DNA from: Lachnospiraceae bacterium
GTDB lineage: Bacteria; Bacillota; Clostridia; Lachnospirales; Lachnospiraceae
NCBI GenBank assembly: GCA_017622875.1
Contig: JAGAQG010000037.1
Coordinates: forward strand, 1-61,665
Reading direction: 5' to 3'
DNA length: 61,665 nt
This document shows, in pieces, positions 54,917-61,665 of this stretch. The position numbers were made by a program, and so were the translations under genes. Below the pieces are notes generated by a model. That model saw only the letters and a program-made list of their open reading frames with translations, did not search any database and was not told where the DNA came from. The stretch's first letter is position 1. Every line of letters starts with the position of its first letter.

Positions 54917-55558
54917 TTAACGATTTCCCTTAAGAATTGGACTAATGTGTTTGTAAATCAACATTGTAACTAATGAAACTACAATACCTTTGATAATATT
55001 AAATGGGGCCACTGCGATGATTACGAAAGTCATAATATTATCAATGTTTGCATTGATAGCAGTACCCATTCCGATAATCGTATCAATCGGCATTCCAAAT
55101 GCAGCAGCGTAGGTCGGTAGCAAAACATAAGCATTGATAAAACAGCCCAAAGCAGTCATTGTAATCGTACCGACAATCATACCAATCAAAGCATTCTTTT
55201 TGGATTTGCGTTTGCTGTAAATCAAAGCCGCCGGAATGATAAAGGAGCATCCAATAATATAATTTGCAATTTCACCCACACAGGCAGTAGCAGTTCCATT
55301 GATCAGGAGATTTAACAGAACCTTAACGAGTTCAATCATTGCCCCGGGTGCAGGTCCTAATGCAAATGCCCCCACGAGAACCGGAACTTCACTTAAATCC
55401 AGCTCATAAAATGGAGGTGCAATAAATGGAAGAGGAAATTCGAAAAGCATAAGCACTGTAGCGATAGCTCCCAGCATACCAATCTCTACCAGGGTTCTGG
55501 TCTTGTTTGACATTTGAACTTTTGAAATGGTTTTTGTTTCATTTGTTGTGTTTACCAT
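54917..55558 (-). CDS. ribU: Riboflavin ECF transporter S component RibU
   Basis: 213 residues from the ATG at 55558, preceded by AGAAGGA. An upstream in-frame ATG at 55582 follows directly on the terminator T-run and lacks a ribosome site. Six membrane helices with the RibU-like start LVEIGMLGAIATVLMLFEFP and a LDLSEVPVLVGAFALGP loop are visible. It binds riboflavin and works with the shared ECF energising module, which is not in the window. An FMN riboswitch with a terminator precedes it, which confirms the substrate. Confidence 0.94.
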   Translation of the reverse strand: MVNTTNETKTISKVQMSNKTRTLVEIGMLGAIATVLMLFEFPLPFIAPPFYELDLSEVPVLVGAFALGPAPGAMIELVKVLLNLLINGTATACVGEIANYIIGCSFIIPAALIYSKRKSKKNALIGMIVGTITMTALGCFINAYVLLPTYAAAFGMPIDTIIGMGTAINANIDNIMTFVIIAVAPFNIIKGIVVSLVTMLIYKHISPILKGNR

Positions 55559-55583
55559 AGATCCTTCTTTCCGAAAGTTCATC

Positions 55584-55618
55584 GAAAAAAATAAAGCCCT
55601 GAAATAAATTCCAGGGCT
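55584..55618 (-). terminator. Riboswitch expression-platform terminator
   Basis: On the minus strand AGCCCTG and CAGGGCT pair and are followed by TTATTTTTTT, just after the FMN aptamer and before ribU. FMN binding should favour this hairpin and stop transcription. Confidence 0.88.
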
Positions 55619-55651
55619 GTCACTCTTAAATAATGCGATTGCATCTTAAAA

Positions 55652-55775
55652 TATCTTCTCTCATCCAGACTTTACTGTCGGTTTTGGAGTTTCACCAAAT
55701 CAGCCGCCTTACGCGGGTCGCGGACTATACCGCCGGTAGGGAATTCCTTTTCGGTCACCCTGCCCCGAAGAACTT
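55652..55775 (-). ncRNA. FMN riboswitch (RFN element)
   Basis: The minus strand carries the conserved blocks in order: CTTCGGGGCAGGGTG, ATTCCCTACCGGCGGT, AGTCCGCGACCC, GATTTGGTGAAACTCC, AAAACCGACAGTAAAGTC and TGGATGAGAGAAGAT. The first and last segments pair as stem P1. It senses FMN and controls ribU through the terminator that follows. Confidence 0.96.
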
Positions 55776-55838
55776 TCTGTATTTTGTTAAAAATATCGTA
55801 CAATAGACGGGAGCATCTGTCAACTAAAATCATTTTTG

Positions 55839-55866
55839 TTGATAAAGCCTTAAAATGTGTTATAAT
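55839..55866 (+). promoter_or_regulatory. Sigma-A promoter of the YcxB-like/tsa cluster
   Basis: TTGATA (55839-55844) and perfect TATAAT (55861-55866) with 16 bases between, 32 bases before the YcxB-like ATG. It may drive the following t6A genes too, as no terminator intervenes. Confidence 0.75.
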
Positions 55867-55897
55867 CTAAATTTAAGAAGAAAACAGGAGGTATTCC

Positions 55898-56383
55898 ATG
55901 AAATACGAATTTGATTTCCAGATGGATGAAAAAACTTTAGGAGATTTTTACACAAGTCACAACATGGGAGGTGTCTCAGGCTTATTATGGCCGCTTCTTG
56001 GGGTCTTTGCAATTGTACTTGCAATCATTTCGGGAGATACTACACCAATTAGTTATCGTATTATTTATGTATTATTTGGTTTTCTCTTTGTGTTCTATAT
56101 TCCATTTGACTTAAAAAGAAAAGCAAAAAAACAGGTAAAAACAAATCCATACTATGCACAGCCAATCCATTATATTTTAGATGAAGAAGGCGTGACTACG
56201 ATTCAGGGCGAAAACCAGGCAAAGGTAACATGGGACAAATTTAGTAAAATCAAACTGACAAAGAAAAGCATGTTCCTCTATATGAGAAATAAAAATGCTT
56301 GTGTGTTATCTTTAGACGTATTTGGCAAAGATTTGGACGAGGCATATGACTGGATCAAATCAAAAGTAGAACAGAAAAAATAG
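55898..56383 (+). CDS. YcxB-like membrane protein
   Basis: 161 residues. Two hydrophobic segments (about 29-45 and 51-68) are followed by a basic stop-transfer stretch and a soluble domain with ILDEEGVTTIQGENQAKVTWDKF, typical of the YcxB-like C-terminal domain. The cellular role of this family is unknown. AGGAGG precedes the ATG. It leads a cluster, with tsaE starting nine bases after its stop, though nothing ties it to tRNA modification beyond position. Confidence 0.85.
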   Translation: MKYEFDFQMDEKTLGDFYTSHNMGGVSGLLWPLLGVFAIVLAIISGDTTPISYRIIYVLFGFLFVFYIPFDLKRKAKKQVKTNPYYAQPIHYILDEEGVTTIQGENQAKVTWDKFSKIKLTKKSMFLYMRNKNACVLSLDVFGKDLDEAYDWIKSKVEQKK

Positions 56384-56392
56384 GAAATTACG

Positions 56393-56824
56393 ATGATTAT
56401 TGAAACAAATACACCAAAGGAAACCTTTGATTTCGGAAAAAGCCTGGGAGAAAGGGCAAAAGCTGGTACTGTGTATACATTGATTGGGGATCTGGGCGTT
56501 GGAAAGACTGTATTTACTCAAGGTCTTGCAAAAGGACTGGAGATTCAGGAACCGATAAGCAGCCCGACCTTTACCATTGTACAGGTCTATGAAGAAGGCA
56601 GACTCCCATTATACCATTTTGACGTTTACCGTATCGGGGACGTAGAAGAAATGGAAGAAATCGGTTATGAGGACTATTTCTACGGAGCAGGGGTATCCCT
56701 CATTGAATGGGCGAACTTAATCGAAGAAATCCTGCCGGAAAAATATACTGAAATTAAAATAGAAAAAGATTTGGAGAAAGGCTTTGATTACAGAAAGATC
56801 ACAGTCACATCCATAGGAGAATAA
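56393..56824 (+). CDS. tsaE: tRNA t6A biosynthesis ATPase TsaE
   Basis: 143 residues. P-loop GDLGVGKT (32-39), SSPTFTIVQVY switch segment and YHFDVYRIGD are diagnostic. It supplies ATP hydrolysis to the TsaB-TsaD complex that makes N6-threonylcarbamoyladenosine at position 37 of ANN-decoding tRNAs. tsaB follows after two bases. Confidence 0.96.
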   Translation: MIIETNTPKETFDFGKSLGERAKAGTVYTLIGDLGVGKTVFTQGLAKGLEIQEPISSPTFTIVQVYEEGRLPLYHFDVYRIGDVEEMEEIGYEDYFYGAGVSLIEWANLIEEILPEKYTEIKIEKDLEKGFDYRKITVTSIGE

Positions 56825-56826
56825 AA

Positions 56827-57543
56827 ATGAAAATTTTAGCATTGGACAGTTCAGGGCTGGTAGCTTCTGTGGCAGTCATGGAAGATGATACCATGCTGGC
56901 TGAATATACGATGAATTACAAAAAGACTCATTCCCAGACATTGCTTCCGATGCTGGATGAACTGGCAAAAATGATAGAGTTGGACTTAAATACGGTAGAT
57001 GCAATTGCAGTAGCAGGGGGACCAGGCTCTTTTACAGGACTTCGTATCGGATCCGCTACAGCAAAGGGACTTGGACTTGCTCTGAAAAAGCCGCTGATTT
57101 CCATTCCGACAGTGGATGGGTTAGCCTATAATCTTTGCGGTACAGATAAAATCGTATGTCCACTGATGGATGCTAGAAGAAATCAGGTCTACACGGGAAT
57201 CTATGAATTTGAGGGAAATGAACTGAAAGTTTTAGAGGCTCAGATGGCGGCAGACATTGCAGAAATTGCAGAAAAATTGAATGCCCTTGGCAGAGAAGTC
57301 ATTTTTTTAGGAGATGGCTGGCCTGTTTATGCTGAAAAGCTTGGGGAACTTATGAAGGTCTCATATATGGCTGCCCCGGCACATATGAGCCGTCAGCGTG
57401 CAGGTGCTTTGGCGTCTTTGGCAATGTGTTATGCAAAGATGGGACGCATGGAAACTGCGGTAGAGCATCAGCCGGATTATCTTCGTCTTTCTCAGGCGGA
57501 AAGGGAACGCGCTGAAAGATGCAGGCAGCAAAGCAATGAGTGA
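56827..57543 (+). CDS. tsaB: tRNA t6A biosynthesis protein TsaB
   Basis: 238 residues of the ASKHA fold. It starts MKILALDSSGLVASVAV and has AVAGGPGSFTGLRIG, the family signature. It is the inactive scaffold partner of TsaD in the t6A complex. It is shorter in motifs than TsaD, lacking the metal-binding histidines. It overlaps rimI by eight bases, so translation of the two is linked. Confidence 0.96.
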   Translation: MKILALDSSGLVASVAVMEDDTMLAEYTMNYKKTHSQTLLPMLDELAKMIELDLNTVDAIAVAGGPGSFTGLRIGSATAKGLGLALKKPLISIPTVDGLAYNLCGTDKIVCPLMDARRNQVYTGIYEFEGNELKVLEAQMAADIAEIAEKLNALGREVIFLGDGWPVYAEKLGELMKVSYMAAPAHMSRQRAGALASLAMCYAKMGRMETAVEHQPDYLRLSQAERERAERCRQQSNE

Positions 57544-57976
57544 GATTGTCATTAGAAAAATGCAGGCAGAGGATTTGCCGGAAGTTTGTGAAATAGAAAA
57601 AGACAATTTTTCCCTGCCGTGGTCTGAAAAATCGTTTAAGGACAGCATGGGAAGAAATGATACGGTATTTTTGGTCGCTCTCGCTGATGGCGAAGTGGCA
57701 GGTTATATTGGCTGCTATTGTATCGCAGGAACCGGAGAGATTACCAATGTGGCAGTGAAAGCCTCTCATCGCCGCAATGGAATCGGCGGAAAGCTTCTGG
57801 AAAGACTCTATCAAGAAGGGGCTGCCTTTGATACACAGGAATTTTTCCTCGAAGTACGGGAAAGCAATGAAACTGCCATTGGCCTGTATTCCCGTCAAGG
57901 ATTCGTAAAAGAAGGAATCCGTAAAAACTTTTATGAAATGCCTGTGGAAAATGCATTAATTATGTGGAAACATTGA
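57536..57976 (+). CDS. rimI: Ribosomal protein S18 alanine N-acetyltransferase
   Basis: 146 residues, GNAT fold. Acetyl-CoA-binding segment VAVKASHRRNGIGGKLL and the C-terminal EVRESNETAIGLYSRQGF are characteristic of RimI. It acetylates the N-terminus of S18. Its place between tsaB and tsaD is common in Firmicutes. It overlaps tsaB by eight bases. Confidence 0.93.
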   Translation: MSEIVIRKMQAEDLPEVCEIEKDNFSLPWSEKSFKDSMGRNDTVFLVALADGEVAGYIGCYCIAGTGEITNVAVKASHRRNGIGGKLLERLYQEGAAFDTQEFFLEVRESNETAIGLYSRQGFVKEGIRKNFYEMPVENALIMWKH

Positions 57977-58067
57977 TGCTCTGTATGGTATCAATTCCCA
58001 CTAGGAATGCCTAAGCAAAACAATTATGATTGAAATTGTCACAAAGGTGAACGATGGGAGGAATCAT

Positions 58068-58313
58068 ATGCGTTTTTATAAGGACAAAGAAAAAAAGAAA
58101 CTGGAGAAAGTCTTGTGTAACTGCTGTGGCAGAGAGTTGTCCATGACAGGAAATTTTGTGTCAGAAGGGGTACTGCATGTCTGCAAAGACTGGGGCTTTT
58201 TCTCGGAAAAAGATCTGGTTCGCCATGAATTTGACATGTGTGAACAATGTTATGACAAAATGGTTGCAGAATTTCAGATTCCGGTAACGGAACGAGAGGT
58301 TCTGGAAGTATAA
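58068..58313 (+). CDS. Small cysteine-rich protein, probably zinc-binding
   Basis: 81 residues from the ATG after GGGAGG; an upstream in-frame ATG lacks a ribosome site. Cys pattern: CNCCGREL near 17-24, a single HVCKDWG near 40, and CEQCYDKM near 60-67. This suggests a small zinc fold of the type seen in short zinc-ribbon regulators and adaptors. No known function. It lies in the t6A cluster, 91 bases after rimI and 17 before rnz. Confidence 0.75.
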   Translation: MRFYKDKEKKKLEKVLCNCCGRELSMTGNFVSEGVLHVCKDWGFFSEKDLVRHEFDMCEQCYDKMVAEFQIPVTEREVLEV

Positions 58314-58330
58314 AAGAAGGAATCAAAAAT

Positions 58331-59242
58331 ATGTTAGATGTCTGTTTGTTAGGCTGCGGAGGAATGATGCCGCTGCCTTACCGATGGCTTACTTCTCTGA
58401 TGGTCCGTTTTAATGGAAGCAGTCTTCTGATCGACTGCGGCGAAGGAACACAGGTGGCAATCAGAGAAAAAGGCTGGAGCTTTAAACCGATTGATACAAT
58501 CTGCTTTACCCATTATCACGGTGACCACATTGGAGGACTTCCGGGGCTTTTGCTTACCATGGGAAACTCAGACCGAACCGAAACGTTGACCTTGATTGGG
58601 CCGCCGGGACTGGAAAAAGTAGTTAACGCACTTCGTATCATTGCACCGGGACTGCCATTTCCGATTATTTTTAAGGAGATTACAGAGCCGGAACAGACTT
58701 TTGAATTAAACGGATATCGTTTAAAAGCATTTAAAGTAAATCATAATGTAACCTGTTACGGATATACTATGGAAATTGACCGTGCAGGAAAATTTGATGC
58801 GGATAGAGCCCGCGCGGCAGAAATCCCATTAAAATGTTGGAACAGACTCCAAAAAGGAGAGACGATTACAGAGGATGGACGTACCTTTACGCCGGATATG
58901 GTCATGGGACCGGCCCGTAAGGGAATCAAACTGACCTACTGTACGGACACAAGACCTACAAATTCCATTGTGGAAAATGCAAAGAATTCTGATCTTTTCA
59001 TCTGCGAGGGGATGTATGGGGATCCGGAAAAGATTCCGGATGCGAAGAGTAAAAAGCATATGATGTTCCAGGAGGCTGCAAAGCTGGCGGCTCAGGCAGG
59101 GGTAAAAGAACTGTGGCTAACTCATTACAGCCCATCGCTGCCAAGACCGGAATTTTATATGGAGGAAGTACAAAAGATATTTAGCAACACATTCCCAGGC
59201 AAGGATGGAAAATCCGTAGAGCTGGGATTTGAAGAGGAATAG
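58331..59242 (+). CDS. rnz: Ribonuclease Z
   Basis: 303 residues, metallo-beta-lactamase fold. The zinc motif HYHGDHIGG (His61, His63, Asp65, His66) and the later [10 protein letters not shown] and LTHYSP (His) segments complete the two-metal site. It trims the 3' ends of tRNA precursors that lack an encoded CCA. The two tRNA-Ser genes downstream do lack CCA, which fits. tsaD follows after two bases. Confidence 0.94.
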   Translation: MLDVCLLGCGGMMPLPYRWLTSLMVRFNGSSLLIDCGEGTQVAIREKGWSFKPIDTICFTHYHGDHIGGLPGLLLTMGNSDRTETLTLIGPPGLEKVVNALRIIAPGLPFPIIFKEITEPEQTFELNGYRLKAFKVNHNVTCYGYTMEIDRAGKFDADRARAAEIPLKCWNRLQKGETITEDGRTFTPDMVMGPARKGIKLTYCTDTRPTNSIVENAKNSDLFICEGMYGDPEKIPDAKSKKHMMFQEAAKLAAQAGVKELWLTHYSPSLPRPEFYMEEVQKIFSNTFPGKDGKSVELGFEEE

Positions 59243-59244
59243 TC

Positions 59245-60270
59245 GTGGAAAAAGATGTTTATATTTTAGCAATCGAAAGCTCCTGTGACGAAACCGCAGC
59301 CGCAGTCGTAAAAAACGGAAGATATGTATTATCAAATGTGATCTCTTCTCAGATTGAACTGCATAAGCTGTATGGTGGGGTTGTGCCGGAGATTGCATCC
59401 AGAAAACACATTGAAAAAATTAATCAGGTAATCGAAGAAGCACTGGAACAGGCGGGAATGACATTGGAAGAAATGGATGCCATTGGTGTTACTTATGGTC
59501 CGGGGCTTGTTGGTGCGTTGCTTGTCGGAGTGGCAGAGGCAAAGGCAATCGCCTATGCTGCGAATAAACCACTGGTCGGAGTGCATCACATTGAAGGGCA
59601 TATCAGTGCTAACTACATTGAAAATTTAGAGTTGGAACCGCCATTTGTCTGTCTTGTTGTATCAGGCGGGCATACTCATCTGGTAGTTGTTGATGATTAT
59701 GGAAAATATCAGATCATCGGACGTACAAGAGATGATGCGGCTGGGGAAGCGTTTGACAAGGTTGCTCGTGCCATTGGCCTTGGATATCCGGGAGGGCCGA
59801 AAATTGACAAGCTTTCCAAAGAAGGAAATCCGAATGCGATCAAATTCCCGAAGGCCCACATTGAAGATGGCAAGTATGACTTTAGCTTCAGCGGCGTAAA
59901 ATCAGCGGTATTAAACTATATCAATGGTGCGCAGATGAAGGGAGAGACGATCGTAGAGGCAGACATTGCTGCATCCTTCCAGAAAGCAGTTACGGATGTT
60001 CTTGTAGAACATGCCATGATGGCAGTGAAAGACTTTGGAATGAAGAAATTTGCCATTGCAGGCGGTGTGGCATCAAACTCTACACTTAGAGGCGCGATGA
60101 AAGAAGCCTGCGAGAAAAATGGTATTGAATTTTATTATCCATCACCGATTTTATGCACAGACAATGCGGCAATGATTGGTGCAGCAGCTTATTATGAATA
60201 TATGGCAGGAGTGCGCCATGGATGGGATTTAAATGCAGTTCCGAACTTAAAGCTGGGAGAAAGAATCTAA
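59245..60270 (+). CDS. tsaD: tRNA t6A threonylcarbamoyltransferase TsaD
   Basis: 341 residues, GTG start. It begins with the family start [16 protein letters not shown]. Iron-site histidines lie in VHHIEGH (His115, His119), and SGGHTHLV and [11 protein letters not shown]-type segments follow. It transfers the threonylcarbamoyl group to A37. With TsaB and TsaE from the same cluster it forms the working complex; TsaC/YwlC, which makes the intermediate, is not in the window. Its TAA shares a base with the ispD ATG. Confidence 0.97.
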   Translation: MEKDVYILAIESSCDETAAAVVKNGRYVLSNVISSQIELHKLYGGVVPEIASRKHIEKINQVIEEALEQAGMTLEEMDAIGVTYGPGLVGALLVGVAEAKAIAYAANKPLVGVHHIEGHISANYIENLELEPPFVCLVVSGGHTHLVVVDDYGKYQIIGRTRDDAAGEAFDKVARAIGLGYPGGPKIDKLSKEGNPNAIKFPKAHIEDGKYDFSFSGVKSAVLNYINGAQMKGETIVEADIAASFQKAVTDVLVEHAMMAVKDFGMKKFAIAGGVASNSTLRGAMKEACEKNGIEFYYPSPILCTDNAAMIGAAAYYEYMAGVRHGWDLNAVPNLKLGERI

Positions 60271-60956
60271 TGAAAAATGTAGCCATCGTATTAGCAGCAG
60301 GTCAGGGAAAACGAATGAACAGCAAAGTACAGAAGCAGTATCTTTTGATTAAAGATCGACCGGTTCTGTACTATACTTTAAATTCGTTTGAAACAAGTCC
60401 GCTGATTTCAGAAATCATTCTCGTAACGGGGAAAGATGAAATTGAGTATTGTCGAAAGGAAATTGTAGAAAATTACGGTTTTACGAAAGTGGTTAAAATT
60501 GTTGCCGGCGGAAAAGAGAGATACCACTCTGTTTACGAAGGCATTCAGGCGATTGACAGTGCAGATTATGTATTGATTCATGATGGCGCACGTCCATTTG
60601 TAAATTATGAAATTATTGAACGAGCATGCGCGGCGGTGGAAGAGTATAAAGCCTGTGTAGTAGGCATGCCTGTGAAAGATACGATTAAAATTGCGGATGA
60701 AGAAGGATTTGCAGCCCAGACACCTGATAGAAGAAAAGTATGGCAGGTTCAGACGCCGCAGGTCTTTGAATACGAGCTGATTAAAAATGCATATGAAAAA
60801 TTAATGATAGAAGAACCGGAAGGTATTACGGATGATGCGATGGTCGTAGAAACTATGACTGATCATAAGGTAAAATTAGTAGAAGGTTCTTATCGCAATA
60901 TTAAAATCACAACACCAGAAGATTTGGACATAGCCACAATATTCTGTGGTCTATAG
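60270..60956 (+). CDS. ispD: 2-C-methyl-D-erythritol 4-phosphate cytidylyltransferase
   Basis: 228 residues. CTP-binding start VAIVLAAGQGKRMNSKVQKQY, then LIHDGARPF and the C-terminal ITTPEDLDIA, as in IspD. It forms CDP-methylerythritol in the non-mevalonate isoprenoid route. The ATG overlaps the tsaD stop by one base (TAATG); the longer in-frame version inside tsaD is not needed. The TarI alternative (ribitol-5-phosphate) is close in sequence, but no tar genes are near. Confidence 0.92.
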   Translation: MKNVAIVLAAGQGKRMNSKVQKQYLLIKDRPVLYYTLNSFETSPLISEIILVTGKDEIEYCRKEIVENYGFTKVVKIVAGGKERYHSVYEGIQAIDSADYVLIHDGARPFVNYEIIERACAAVEEYKACVVGMPVKDTIKIADEEGFAAQTPDRRKVWQVQTPQVFEYELIKNAYEKLMIEEPEGITDDAMVVETMTDHKVKLVEGSYRNIKITTPEDLDIATIFCGL

Positions 60957-61018
60957 TATAGAAGAAACACAAGAGAAAAAAAGAGAAAAAAAGTTTTAAT
61001 TTTTTTTCAAAAAGGGTG

Positions 61019-61047
61019 TTGACAGATTGGAAACTTAATGATATTAT
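61019..61047 (+). promoter_or_regulatory. Sigma-A promoter of tRNA-Ser(UGA)
   Basis: Perfect TTGACA (61019-61024) and TATTAT (61042-61047) with 17 bases between, 39 bases before the tRNA. Confidence 0.85.
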
Positions 61048-61085
61048 TTCACTTGCGCTGAGGTAAGCGACACACAAGTGAATAT

Positions 61086-61171
61086 GCAGAGGTATCGAAG
61101 TGGTCATAACGAGGCGGTCTTGAAAACCGTTTGTCCGCAAGGGCGCGTGGGTTCGAATCCCACCCTCTGCG
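61086..61171 (+). tRNA. tRNA-Ser (anticodon UGA)
   Basis: Acceptor GCAGAGG pairs with CCTCTGC. The anticodon loop CTTGAAA gives TGA. A long variable arm (TTTGTCCGCAAGGGCGC) marks a class II serine tRNA, and GGTTCGAATCC is the T arm. The discriminator base is G and no CCA is encoded. Confidence 0.96.
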
Positions 61172-61182
61172 TTACAACTTTT

Positions 61183-61208
61183 AAAACAACCGATGAGGTT
61201 GTTTTTCT
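61183..61208 (+). terminator. Intrinsic terminator between tRNA genes
   Basis: AAACAACC pairs with GGTTGTTT around GATGA, followed by a T-run. Confidence 0.85.
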
Positions 61209-61248
61209 ATGAGAAAAAGTTGTGATAAGAGTCATGGACTCAGGCTTT

Positions 61249-61337
61249 GGAGAAATACCCAAGAGGCTGAAGGGGCTCCCCTGGAAAGGGAGTAGGTCGT
61301 TAATAGCGGCGCGAGGGTTCAAATCCCTCTTTCTCCG
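61249..61337 (+). tRNA. tRNA-Ser (anticodon GGA)
   Basis: Acceptor GGAGAAA pairs with TTTCTCC. The anticodon loop CTGGAAA gives GGA. It has a long variable arm (TAGGTCGTTAATAGCGGCGC) and T arm GGGTTCAAATCCC; no CCA is encoded. No own promoter is clear after the preceding terminator, so read-through or a weak promoter may serve it. Confidence 0.95.
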
Positions 61338-61364
61338 TTCAAATTTCTTTGAAAAAGAAATTTG
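61338..61364. repeat. AT-rich hairpin after tRNA-Ser(GGA)
   Basis: TCAAATTTCTTT and AAGAAATTTGA pair in a long stem. An A-run, not a T-run, follows on the plus strand, so it is more likely a processing element for the tRNA 3' trailer than a terminator. Confidence 0.45.
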
Positions 61365-61383
61365 AAAAAAATAAAAAAAGTTG

Positions 61384-61412
61384 TTGACAAAGTTCGCGAG
61401 ACGTGTTAATCT
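61384..61412 (+). promoter_or_regulatory. rRNA operon promoter
   Basis: Perfect TTGACA (61384-61389), 17-base GC-rich spacer and TAATCT (61407-61412). An A-rich stretch just upstream (61365-61380) could act as an UP element. It lies 240 bases before the 16S gene. Confidence 0.85.
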
Positions 61413-61649
61413 AACAGAGCTGACGCGATACAAAGTCGATAAGCAAAATTAATGAACATTGATAACTAAACAGTATAACATGCAAAGTTCTTTAAGAACA
61501 TATGCAGACCTTGAAATTCTTTAATGAGTAATGTCTGGAAAGACAGTCCGAGAGGACGGAAATTCAAGAGAACAGCTTAGAAATAAGCAACCTAGAAACA
61601 GTGAAACGGAAGAACAGCCAAGTGTTGTTCTGAAAAGGTTTCAAACTTT
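61413..61649 (+). other. rRNA leader
   Basis: Non-coding region between the rRNA promoter and 16S. It contains TGAACATTGATAACTAAACA, typical of clostridial pre-16S leaders, a GTTCTTTAAGAAC dyad that may be part of an antitermination element, and stems GTCTGGAAAGAC and GTCCGAGAGGAC that would help form the 16S processing structure. Confidence 0.7.
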
Positions 61650-61665
61650 TAAACATGAGAGTTTG
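61650..61665 (+). rRNA. rrs: 16S ribosomal RNA, first bases only
   Basis: The window ends with GAGAGTTTG, the 5' end of 16S rRNA (position of the universal 27F site). Only about 15 bases are present and the exact mature start is uncertain. Confidence 0.8.

Noticed and set aside
57350-57898. 182-codon open frame antisense to tsaB and rimI
   Set aside because: Both sense genes are conserved and intact; the antisense frame shows no recognisable domain.
61338-61364. Hairpin after tRNA-Ser(GGA) as a terminator
   Set aside because: An A-run, not a T-run, follows on the transcribed strand.
1-61665. CRISPR arrays, prophage, insertion sequences or integrase genes
   Set aside because: No regular spaced repeats, no transposase or phage structural genes, and no target-site duplications were seen. 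The only element-like gene is the AAA-ATPase_like fusion, which has no terminal repeats that I can find.

Overview
The window reads as a stretch of a Firmicutes chromosome, most likely a gut Lachnospiraceae (Blautia/Dorea/Ruminococcus-like). This is inferred from sequence character and gene content, not from a database search. The grounds are strong AGGAGG ribosome sites, low-GC codon use, families typical of that group (DUF1846, DUF5685, AAA-ATPase_like/PDDEXK_9, DHHW/MBOAT pair), an hprK-glucokinase pair, the order hpf-secA-prfB with a prfB +1 frameshift, and an FMN riboswitch before ribU. There is no phage, insertion sequence or CRISPR array. Nearly all of the window is coding, and genes are grouped into operons separated by clear hairpin terminators.

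Left part (1-14.2 kb) is accessory and regulatory. It holds a small zinc-ribbon membrane protein and an AraC regulator, then a pair of tiny overlapping ORFs. Next come an AraC regulator with a ceramidase-like amidohydrolase, divergent from a dicarboxylate/amino-acid symporter. An OmpR-type two-component system follows, with a PepSY lipoprotein whose promoter carries an 11-nt-spaced direct repeat. After a PAP2 phosphatase there is a YesM/YesN two-component system co-transcribed with a membrane-anchored TRAP solute-binding protein that has no permease beside it, and then uronate isomerase (uxaC) and mscL.

Middle part (14.3-47.7 kb) is mostly housekeeping. It contains a zinc-ribbon/DUF5685/J-domain operon, DUF1846-ftsH, uvrC-malQ, and hprK-glucokinase. 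A lipoprotein/MBOAT/DHHW surface O-acylation group and a zinc-ribbon acyltransferase follow, then a GltS transporter and typA. The rest is a two-OB-fold SSB-like protein, a CobO-like protein, dapA-dapB, an orphan eukaryotic-type hisA, hpf, secA, prfB (programmed frameshift), hom-apgM-lysC (lysC with a probable internal start for a beta subunit), and tex.

The most unusual segment is 47.8-54.9 kb. A well-formed promoter drives a tight three-gene set: an HTH-AAA ATPase-PD-(D/E)XK fusion, a 1125-residue TPR protein with a degenerate J-like N-terminus, and an HscC-type Hsp70 starting three bases later. This is the best candidate for an undescribed system: a dedicated chaperone pair, possibly linked to a nuclease-like ATPase.

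Right part (54.9-61.7 kb) has ribU under an FMN riboswitch and terminator, then a YcxB-like protein. The tRNA t6A-modification cluster follows (tsaE, tsaB, rimI, a small Cys-rich protein, rnz, tsaD), ending in ispD. Two tRNA-Ser genes (UGA and GGA) come next. An rRNA promoter and leader then run into the first bases of a 16S rRNA gene at the window edge.
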